A DNA stretch of 6,481 nucleotides from Calditrichota bacterium. Lineage in GTDB: Bacteria > Zixibacteria > MSB-5A5 > GN15 > FEB-12. Location of the stretch: contig DAOWIC010000110.1 of assembly GCA_030641085.1 (NCBI GenBank), forward strand, positions 1 through 6,481, written 5' to 3'. The notes under the pieces are model-generated. The model had not been told where the DNA came from and searched no databases. It worked only from the letters and a program-made list of their open reading frames with translations. Positions 1 through 5,433 of the stretch are shown here, piece after piece; within the stretch, counting starts at the first letter, position 1; every line of letters begins with the position of its first letter. The translations under genes and the position numbers were made by a program.

Positions 1-44
1 GTCCAGGAGAAAAAAAAGAAGATAGCGGTCTGAGCCGCAAATAA
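1..44 (+). CDS. Possible 3' end of an upstream gene, identity unknown
   Basis: The window opens inside a short open stretch that ends just before a strong terminator, so the 3' end of an upstream gene is expected here. Two forward frames are plausible. The frame starting at base 3 reads PGEKKEDSGLSRK and stops at TAA 42-44. The frame starting at base 1 reads VQEKKKKIAV and stops at TGA 31-33. Both give a lysine-rich tail, which is a common kind of C-terminus, and nothing visible decides between them or suggests a product. The entry is inferred mainly from the terminator that follows. Confidence 0.3.
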   Translation, partial: PGEKKEDSGLSRK

Positions 45-56
45 TAGAGTGCTTTG

Positions 57-95
57 AAGTGCCGCCGGTAGCTCTGCCGGCGGCACTTTCTATTT
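57..95 (+). terminator. Intrinsic terminator of the upstream gene
   Basis: A 12-bp perfect stem (57-68 pairing with 77-88, core GTGCCGCCGG) extends by one U-G and one A-U pair to a GCTC tetraloop at 71-74. It is followed by the T-rich run TTTCTATTT (87-95). The stem is very stable but the T-run is interrupted. Its position just after the likely stop of the upstream gene and before a long untranslated leader fits rho-independent termination that separates the upstream gene from the signalling cluster. Confidence 0.8.
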
Positions 96-120
96 GAGCA
101 GTCCGCCTTTGAAAATAACC

Positions 121-150
121 TTGACTTGAATTCCAATTTTAAGCTAATTA
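121..150 (+). promoter_or_regulatory. Weak candidate promoter for the signalling cluster
   Basis: TTGACT at 121-126 matches five of six bases of the sigma-70 -35 box. It lies in an A+T-rich patch (121-170) between the upstream terminator and the GC-rich leader, which is where a promoter is expected. The -10 element is poor: TAATTA at 145-150 (18-nt spacer) shares only its first two bases with TATAAT. TTGAAT (126-131) with TAAAGA (149-154) at a 17-nt spacer is an equally weak alternative. The call rests mostly on position; an alternative sigma factor could use a different motif here. Confidence 0.25.
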
Positions 151-170
151 AAGACTTAGAAAGAAAACGA

Positions 171-275
171 GAGGCCTCGGGAGCCGCGCCCGCTGGCCGG
201 CCGAGCAGGCTGGTCGCGGTAAGGCGACGCGAAACCGGACCCGAGACCGACGTAACATGAGATAACCGACTCATG
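171..275 (+). promoter_or_regulatory. Structured 5' leader with nested GC-rich inverted repeats
   Basis: This untranslated stretch can fold into a nested structure. CTCGGG (176-181) pairs with CCCGAG (240-245). Inside it CCGCG (184-188) can pair with CGCGG (215-219), and GCCGGCC (196-202) pairs with GGCTGGT (208-214) around a GAGCA loop. A competing hairpin GTCGC/GCGAC (213-217 with 224-228) uses some of the same bases, so two folds are mutually exclusive. Further on, CATGAG (256-261) pairs with CTCATG (270-275), and base 275 is also the first G of the Shine-Dalgarno of the STAS gene. No known riboswitch consensus was recognised. It may control translation, or it may simply be GC-rich leader sequence. 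Confidence 0.35.
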
Positions 276-280
276 GAGGT
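275..280 (+). promoter_or_regulatory. Strong ribosome binding site of the STAS gene, partly in a hairpin
   Basis: GGAGGT sits five bases before ATG 286 and fixes the start. Its first G (275) closes a 6-bp stem with 256-261, so folding of that hairpin would crowd, though not fully hide, the site. Confidence 0.7.
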
Positions 281-285
281 ATAAG

Positions 286-624
286 ATGAGACTTACCGAC
301 CGTGAATTGGATGGTGTAGTGATTTTGGAGCCGAAAGGCAAAATCATGGGAGGCCCCGACGCCAGCCTGTTACACGACAAGCTTTATGAGTACATCGAGC
401 ACGATAAGAAACAGGTGATAATCGACCTGGGGCAGGTTGACTGGATGAATTCGACCGGCCTGGGAATTCTCATCTCCGGCTATACGACCCTGCGCAACAG
501 TGGCGGCGAGTTAAAACTGGCCAACGTTACGGATAAAATTCAATCACTTCTGACAATTACGAAACTCGTAACGGTCTTCGACTCGTATGATAATCTGGAG
601 CAGGCGATCAAATCCTTCGAGTAG
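286..624 (+). CDS. STAS-domain anti-sigma factor antagonist (RsbV/SpoIIAA-like)
   Basis: This 112-residue cytoplasmic protein is a single STAS domain, about the usual length of RsbV or SpoIIAA. The signature is DWMNSTGLGILI (52-63), which carries the phospho-acceptor Ser56; the residue before it is Asn where the classic proteins have Asp. IIDLGQVDWM (45-54) forms the expected beta strand leading into that loop. In the known families the dephosphorylated form binds the anti-sigma kinase and frees its client, while phosphorylation on this serine by the kinase breaks the complex. The start at ATG 286 is supported by GGAGGT (275-280) five bases upstream. The kinase and phosphatase that would act on it follow directly, so it is probably the switch protein of this locus. 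Which anti-sigma protein it binds is inferred from proximity only. Confidence 0.92.
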   Translation: MRLTDRELDGVVILEPKGKIMGGPDASLLHDKLYEYIEHDKKQVIIDLGQVDWMNSTGLGILISGYTTLRNSGGELKLANVTDKIQSLLTITKLVTVFDSYDNLEQAIKSFE

Positions 625-649
625 ACATGCACTTTTGTCAGGATATAGA
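622..649 (+). promoter_or_regulatory. Possible internal promoter between the STAS and kinase genes
   Basis: TAGACA (622-627, five of six matches to TTGACA) and TATAGA (644-649, four of six to TATAAT) are separated by 16 nt. The -35 box overlaps the stop codon of the STAS gene. A transcript from here would start near 656 and run at once into the terminator-like hairpin at 661-695. A match of this quality can arise by chance, so the call is weak. If real, it would let the kinase and phosphatase genes be transcribed separately from the antagonist gene. Confidence 0.2.
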
Positions 650-660
650 AGCACAAATCT

Positions 661-695
661 ACAGGTAGGCGCGCTGTTGTCCTGCCTGTTTTTTT
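661..695 (+). terminator. Intrinsic terminator/attenuator between antagonist and kinase genes
   Basis: ACAGGTAGG (661-669) pairs with CCTGCCTGT (681-689), giving nine base pairs with one U-G wobble around an 11-nt loop. It is followed by seven uninterrupted T residues (689-695). This is a textbook rho-independent terminator shape. It lies inside what would otherwise be an operon, and the ribosome binding site of the kinase gene (AGGAG, 696-700) begins at the base after the T-run. It probably lowers read-through so that the STAS protein is made in excess over the kinase; no antiterminator pairing was evident. Confidence 0.75.
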
Positions 696-711
696 AGGAG
701 TATCAGACAAT

Positions 712-1134
712 ATGAACAAACCTGTCATCACGGGAAACACCATCATTGTCCCCTCCTCGCTGGAGTATCTTACGGATGTGGATGTTTTCGTTGAAGGTAT
801 CCTGAGAGGCTATGGCACCGATGAGTCGACCATCGCCGATATCGCGATCTCGGTATCGGAGCTGGTCAATAATGCCGTCGCCCACGGCAGCCAGGCGGAC
901 GAAGAGAAGCTCGTGAAAGTAGGGATATCGCGCGAAGACGATACCGTATCCATAACGGTATCCGACGAGGGCACAGGATTCTGTCCCGACGAAATCGCCG
1001 ATCCGCTCGCGGACGAGAACCTGCTCAAAGAGGTAGGCAGAGGCATTTTTATCGTCAGATCGCTGATGGATCAGGTGGACATCGACGCCACCGACGACGG
1101 CACGACCATCACCATCAGCAAGGCAATCAAGTAA
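712..1134 (+). CDS. RsbW/SpoIIAB-like anti-sigma serine kinase (GHKL ATPase fold)
   Basis: This 140-residue soluble protein is a single HATPase_c_2 domain, the usual size for RsbW and SpoIIAB. The N box is SELVNNAVAHG (49-59), with Glu50 and Asn54 in the positions of the general base and the Mg2+ ligand. The G1 box is SDEGTGF (84-90) and the G2 box is GRGIFIVRSLMDQV (109-122). In known systems such a protein binds and inhibits a sigma factor or other client and uses ATP to phosphorylate its STAS antagonist. No client gene is present nearby. The start at ATG 712 has AGGAG (696-700) 11 bases upstream, a slightly long spacing. The stop codon TAA 1132-1134 is in the same frame as the next gene, only eight codons before its ATG. 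An anti-sigma role is inferred by family; control of a non-sigma target is equally possible. Confidence 0.92.
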   Translation: MNKPVITGNTIIVPSSLEYLTDVDVFVEGILRGYGTDESTIADIAISVSELVNNAVAHGSQADEEKLVKVGISREDDTVSITVSDEGTGFCPDEIADPLADENLLKEVGRGIFIVRSLMDQVDIDATDDGTTITISKAIK

Positions 1135-1158
1135 ACCCCCAACAGTTTTTTTGGGTCC

Positions 1159-3423
1159 ATGAATATAGAGCTGGTAACAACCATACTTTATTTTCTAACC
1201 GGTGGGTTTTTGATCTTTCTCGCAATAACCATCACGCGAGACAATTTCACCAACCGGCTTAACCGGGTCACCGGTGCAATGTTGTTCTGCGCCGGTCTGG
1301 GGCCTGTCTTTATGGCTCTCGGCTCGGTCGTGGACCCGTCTACGCTAACCACCCGGCTGGAAGAATCGACCATGTACGCCTTCCACTATGTCTGGGAGTT
1401 CTTCTTCCCCCTGTTGCTGGTCTTTTCGTGGATCTTCCCCGCCGATCGTTTCAAGGACTTCAAACACCCGCGCCTGCGCTACCTGGTTTTCATTCCGCAG
1501 ATCATGCACCAGGTGGTCGTGCTATGGTTCGGCAAACTGGTGGAGTTTCTCAGCCAGTTGAAGATTGAACCGACCGAAGAGTCGTTTTCCACCATTATTC
1601 TCAAACCGCTGGCGTTGCTTGTATCCTGGTTGACGCTGCTGCTGAGCGTGGTCGACACATATCATATCGTAATCTCCGGCATCATCAACCTGGTCTATGT
1701 CCTGACCGCCTTTTATTTTCTCGAGTCGGGACGGAAGTTCGTCACCAATCCGCGAATGTTGACCCAGACCAAGGTTGTTCTCTGGGCGACCCGCATCGGC
1801 CTGGGAACTTATGTTATCGCCGATCTCGGCGCGGCTATCCTTCCCTATGAGTTCCCTCAGCAAATCGAGTCGATCCTGATGATAATCGCGGTGATCTCCG
1901 CCTCGAGTATCCTTATCTACGCCACCATCCGCTACCAGTTTCTCGATGTTCGGCTGGTATTCCGGCAGTCGTTTGTCTATTCCATCACCTCGGCGGTCTT
2001 GGTGGGGCTTTATGTCCTGCTGGTGATTGAATCGCAGCAGATACTGGAACCGGTTTTCGGCGACCAGGCCCAGATGGTCAGTTACGCCTTTATTATTCTG
2101 GTTCTGCTGCTCTTTCAGCCAATCAACAACTGGATTGACGAGGCGGTCCGCTCGCTGTTTATCCGAACCCGGACCGATCACCGCAATGTTATCGAACGTT
2201 TTTCGCGCCAGGTGATATCCCTTTTTGACCCGGTCCAGTTGCGCCAGATTATCGAAGAGACACTCAAAACAACGTTGCTGGTGGAACGGGTTTATTTTGT
2301 ATTGTACGACGATCAGGTAAGCGAATACGCCCTGCTTCCCGGTGAGGATCAGCCGCGGCGAACGCTGATCGATCGCGAGGATATGATGTTGCGCGGGATC
2401 AACCTGCTCGACACGCCCACTTATTTCCGCTCCCTCAGTGACTATCATGACGGATCCGACCTCGCCGAGCAGCTTGAAACCAATAATGTCAAATTGATCC
2501 TGCCGATGAAGGACTCCAAGCACCTGCTCGGCTTCGTGGCCCTTACCGACAAGGCTGCCGGTTACAGCTATTCATCGGAGGACCTCAATCTGCTGGGCGT
2601 GCTTTCAAACCAGATGGTGACGGCGCTGACCAACGCCCGGCTCTATGTCGAGTCGCTCGAACGTGTCCGCCTCCAGGAGGAGGTCTCGATGGCGCGCCAG
2701 ATTCAGCTCGATCTGCTGCCTTCCAAACCGCCCGCGTATGAGAGCCTGCAAATATCGATGCACTCCACACCGTCTCGTACGGTCGGGGGTGACTTCTTCG
2801 ACTTCATTCAGATCAATAAGGATCGGTGCGGGCTGGTCATCGCCGACGCTTCCGGCAAGGGTATGCCGGCGGCCCTGATGATCGCGCAGATCCAGGCGAT
2901 TCTGCGCAGTGAGGTCAACAACGGTATCCCGATCGACAGCCTGCTGCGAAACATGAACGAGCAGATATGTAAATCATCGTCGGCGGAAACATATGTGACC
3001 CTGTTTTACGGCGAGTTTGACACGACGTGCAATGTCTTCCGGTACGCCAACGCCGGACACAACTATCCGGTGCTGGTTCGGGCCAACGGCGATATTGAAC
3101 TGCTCACCGACGGCGGGCCGATCATTGGCGCGCTGCCGATGATGGAATACCGTTCGGCGTCGGTCAGGCTCGAAAAAGACGACCTGCTCTTTTTCTTCAC
3201 CGACGGTCTTTCCGAGGCGATGAACGAAAAAGAGGAAGAGTATACCGAGGACCGGATTCGGAAGTTCGTATGCGATCAGCGCCGGGTTGATCCGGAGACC
3301 TTGATAAATTCGATTCTCGATGATGTTCGGCGGTTTGACCCGATGGATCCGCCGCGCGACGACACGACTATCGTAGCCCTGAAAGTAAACGAGGTAATGA
3401 CAGGTCATGAACGACAAACATAA
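1159..3423 (+). CDS. Polytopic membrane receptor with GAF and PP2C (SpoIIE/RsbU-type) phosphatase domains
   Basis: This 754-residue protein should dephosphorylate the STAS antagonist in response to a signal. The N-terminal half is membrane: about nine or ten hydrophobic segments near residues 5-25, 37-58, 76-93, 108-125, 146-164, 169-188, 206-228, 238-257, 272-290 and 306-322. A GAF-like domain follows (about 345-495), then a helical linker (496-521, with MARQIQLDLLP) typical of RsbU-family phosphatases. The PP2C domain has all metal-site motifs: GGDFFD (Asp545), IADASGKGMPAA (Asp563), NAGHNYP (631-637), FTDGLSEA (Asp682) and RDDTTIV (Asp734/Asp735), so it should be active. The ATG at 1159 has no good Shine-Dalgarno, but TAA 1132-1134 lies in frame just upstream and the first membrane segment begins right after this start. 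The last 17 bases overlap the Nudix gene. The sensed ligand is unknown. Confidence 0.93.
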   Translation: MNIELVTTILYFLTGGFLIFLAITITRDNFTNRLNRVTGAMLFCAGLGPVFMALGSVVDPSTLTTRLEESTMYAFHYVWEFFFPLLLVFSWIFPADRFKDFKHPRLRYLVFIPQIMHQVVVLWFGKLVEFLSQLKIEPTEESFSTIILKPLALLVSWLTLLLSVVDTYHIVISGIINLVYVLTAFYFLESGRKFVTNPRMLTQTKVVLWATRIGLGTYVIADLGAAILPYEFPQQIESILMIIAVISASSILIYATIRYQFLDVRLVFRQSFVYSITSAVLVGLYVLLVIESQQILEPVFGDQAQMVSYAFIILVLLLFQPINNWIDEAVRSLFIRTRTDHRNVIERFSRQVISLFDPVQLRQIIEETLKTTLLVERVYFVLYDDQVSEYALLPGEDQPRRTLIDREDMMLRGINLLDTPTYFRSLSDYHDGSDLAEQLETNNVKLILPMKDSKHLLGFVALTDKAAGYSYSSEDLNLLGVLSNQMVTALTNARLYVESLERVRLQEEVSMARQIQLDLLPSKPPAYESLQISMHSTPSRTVGGDFFDFIQINKDRCGLVIADASGKGMPAALMIAQIQAILRSEVNNGIPIDSLLRNMNEQICKSSSAETYVTLFYGEFDTTCNVFRYANAGHNYPVLVRANGDIELLTDGGPIIGALPMMEYRSASVRLEKDDLLFFFTDGLSEAMNEKEEEYTEDRIRKFVCDQRRVDPETLINSILDDVRRFDPMDPPRDDTTIVALKVNEVMTGHERQT

Positions 3424-3970
3424 GAATTTCGATGCCGAGAAGCTTAACCGCCGCAAGGATCGTTTTAGCGGCTACCGGTACTGCCCCTATTGCGGCAAGA
3501 CTCTCAAGGAAGAACATCTCGACGGGCAGACACGTCTGGCCTGCGGCGAACAGGACTGCGATTTCGTGTTCTACCAGAATCCGATTCCGGCTGCAGGCGC
3601 AGTAATTGTCGAGGACGACCGGATCCTGATGGTCAAGCGGGCCCACCCGCCCCGAATCGGCTGGTGGTGTTTCCCGGCCGGGTTTATGGAATGGCGCGAA
3701 CACCCGACCCAGACCGCGGTCAGGGAGGTGCGGGAAGAAACCGGCCTTGAGGTAAAACTGACTTCGTTCTTCGAGGTCTATTCAGGCACCGATGACCCGC
3801 GCAATAACGCGGTTCTCATGCTCTACCTGGCCGAGGTGGTCGGCGGTGAGTTGAAAGCAGCCGATGACGCCCTCGAGGTAGCCTGGTTCAGCTTTGACAA
3901 TCTGCCGGAGAAGATCGCCTTTGAGTCGCACATCCAGGCACTGGCCGACTACCAGGAGCGATTCCGATAA
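3407..3970 (+). CDS. Nudix hydrolase with N-terminal zinc ribbon
   Basis: This 187-residue cytoplasmic protein has a charged N-terminus and a four-cysteine zinc ribbon (CPYCG at 26-30, then Cys46 and Cys51). A Nudix domain follows (about 60-180). The Nudix box spans Gly92-Leu114 and fits GX5EX7REUXEEXGU exactly (Glu98, then REVREETGL at 106-114), so Mg2+-dependent pyrophosphohydrolase activity on a nucleoside-diphosphate-X substrate is expected. The ribbon-plus-Nudix order recalls NudC-type NADH pyrophosphatases, but the protein is shorter and I do not see the SQPWPFPxS motif, so the substrate is open. The ATG at 3407 lies inside the phosphatase gene with GAGGT (3391-3395) 11 bases upstream; the 17-nt overlap suggests translational coupling. 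The next gene begins 2 nt after its stop. Its role beside signalling genes is unclear: it may remove a nucleotide signal or be a passenger. Confidence 0.92.
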   Translation: MNDKHKNFDAEKLNRRKDRFSGYRYCPYCGKTLKEEHLDGQTRLACGEQDCDFVFYQNPIPAAGAVIVEDDRILMVKRAHPPRIGWWCFPAGFMEWREHPTQTAVREVREETGLEVKLTSFFEVYSGTDDPRNNAVLMLYLAEVVGGELKAADDALEVAWFSFDNLPEKIAFESHIQALADYQERFR

Positions 3971-3972
3971 CG

Positions 3973-5433
3973 ATGGAATCTACTTTCGGAAAAAGACTGT
4001 TTCGACTCTTCCTGCTTTTCTCCCTGACACCGTCCATAATACTGGCCTTGATCGGGTACTACTTTGCCTCGGAGAGCTCTTTCTCACATCAACCGGACCA
4101 GCAATTGTTTTCCAACGAATTGACCGGTTACTATAACGACTTCGGGTTTCAACACATCAAAGCAGGAATGCTGTGGTCGATGCGGGAAACCGATGCAGGT
4201 CAGCCGTCGATAGATTTTCTTGTTAAGATCAGCGACACAATTTACACGGCGACGCACAGCCGGAAACCAATAACGCCGGCCCTGGTGGAAAAACTGGCGA
4301 CTGTCGAACGCGATCAGGGCTTTATCCAGCAGGACAGCATCTTTTACCAGTATTGCCGGGTGGAAATGCCCGATGGTGGCTCTGTCGTTGGAGGGATGAT
4401 TCACGGTCCGCAGTACGGCCGTTTAATGCAGGCGGTTCAGGCGAACCAGGCCCGGGTCAGCTCGCGCCGGGCACTGCTGGGGAATTACCTTTATTTTCTG
4501 GCCGCCATGTTTGTCGTCATCGGGCTGGTGACATTGATCATGTCCTACTATTTCTCCTCGCGCATCGCCCGCAGCCTGTCACACCCACTGCTGGAACTCA
4601 GCCGTGCCTCCCGCCGTATCGCCGGAGGTGACTTCAATCAGCAGGTGGAGTCATCCGGGGTCGGTGAGATTCAAACGCTGATTACCAATTTTAACCTGAT
4701 GGCCCGCCGTCTGGAAATAACCACCACCCGCCTCGCCCAGAGCGAACGAGTGGCCGCCTGGCGTCAGGTCGCGCGCCGATTCGCGCACGAACTGAAAAAC
4801 CCGCTGCAGCCCATCATGGTCTCGCTTTATCGAATCGAGAAATCGCTTGAGGACAGCGATCACCTGCAGCAGATAAAAGAACCGCTCCGGGCGGCATCGG
4901 AAGAATTAAAACACCTGACTGAACTGGCCGAACGATTCTCGCGTTTGGCCAAATTGCCGCCGGCCAAACTCGAAACCGTCTGCCTGAATGACCTGCTTGC
5001 TTCGGTCGCGGAGCTTTACCGCGAGCAGATGACCGATTACGATTTTGCCATAAAGCTACCGGCGGAAAAGATGTTCGCACGTATCGACGCCACCTATTTT
5101 CGCGAAGCGTTGCACAACCTGCTGAAAAACGCCGCCGAGGCAACCGAACCGAAAGGAAAGATTGAGCTATCGCTTGGCGGCACCGAGTCCGATATTCTTA
5201 TCAGGGTACAGGACAACGGCAAGGGGATGAGCCAGGAGGTGGCATCCTCGGCCCGCATTCCATATTACACGACCCGGTCCGACGGCAGCGGCCTCGGTCT
5301 GGCCGTGGTGGACAAAACAGTGAACGAGATAAGCGGCAGCCTGATGATTGAATCCGAAGAAGGTGCGGGCACAACCGTGACAATCAGCCTACCGCGCACG
5401 GAGGAAGATGCCGACCAGAATTCTGATAGTTGA
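3973..5433 (+). CDS. NtrY-like membrane sensor histidine kinase
   Basis: This 486-residue inner-membrane kinase has a first membrane segment at about 10-31 and an extracytoplasmic domain of about 135 residues with no fold I recognise. A second segment (about 171-194) is followed by a HAMP region (about 195-250) and the kinase core. The phosphorylated His is His272 in RRFAHELKNPLQPI, close to the NtrY form of the H box. The ATPase has an N box NLLKNAAEA (382-390), G1 DNGKGM (414-419), a F-box-like YYTTR (431-435) and G2 GSGLGLAVV (438-446). No PAS domain separates HAMP and H box, which many NtrY proteins have, so this is a shorter version. AGGAG (3954-3958) lies 14 bases before the ATG, a long spacing, so translation may be coupled to the Nudix gene 2 nt upstream. 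Its partner is very likely the overlapping response regulator; the stimulus is unknown. Confidence 0.93.
   Translation: MESTFGKRLFRLFLLFSLTPSIILALIGYYFASESSFSHQPDQQLFSNELTGYYNDFGFQHIKAGMLWSMRETDAGQPSIDFLVKISDTIYTATHSRKPITPALVEKLATVERDQGFIQQDSIFYQYCRVEMPDGGSVVGGMIHGPQYGRLMQAVQANQARVSSRRALLGNYLYFLAAMFVVIGLVTLIMSYYFSSRIARSLSHPLLELSRASRRIAGGDFNQQVESSGVGEIQTLITNFNLMARRLEITTTRLAQSERVAAWRQVARRFAHELKNPLQPIMVSLYRIEKSLEDSDHLQQIKEPLRAASEELKHLTELAERFSRLAKLPPAKLETVCLNDLLASVAELYREQMTDYDFAIKLPAEKMFARIDATYFREALHNLLKNAAEATEPKGKIELSLGGTESDILIRVQDNGKGMSQEVASSARIPYYTTRSDGSGLGLAVVDKTVNEISGSLMIESEEGAGTTVTISLPRTEEDADQNSDS

Noticed and set aside
190..215. A sigma-54 (-24/-12) promoter in the GC-rich leader, which would allow autoregulation by the response regulator
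   Set aside because: GG doublets occur here but none has GC at the required 10-nt spacing with a TGGCAC/TTGC context.
160..285. A c-di-GMP (GEMM) riboswitch in the leader, suggested by GACGCGAAACC at about 226-236
   Set aside because: The resemblance to the conserved GACGCAAAGCC is partial, and the other conserved GEMM segments and their pairing are not found in the right places.
156..380. Open frame of 74 codons on the - strand across the leader and the start of the STAS gene
   Set aside because: It covers GC-rich leader inverted repeats and the antisense of STAS codons, and has no recognisable protein features.
1136..1156. A second intrinsic terminator between the kinase and phosphatase genes
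   Set aside because: The CCCAA/TTGGG stem is only five base pairs and the T-run lies within the loop rather than after the stem, so it does not have terminator form.
1522..2523. Open frame of 333 codons on the - strand opposite the membrane phosphatase
   Set aside because: Its translation has no recognisable motif and is rich in Gln, Asp, His and Arg, as expected from the antisense of membrane-protein codons. The + strand frame carries clear membrane segments and domains.
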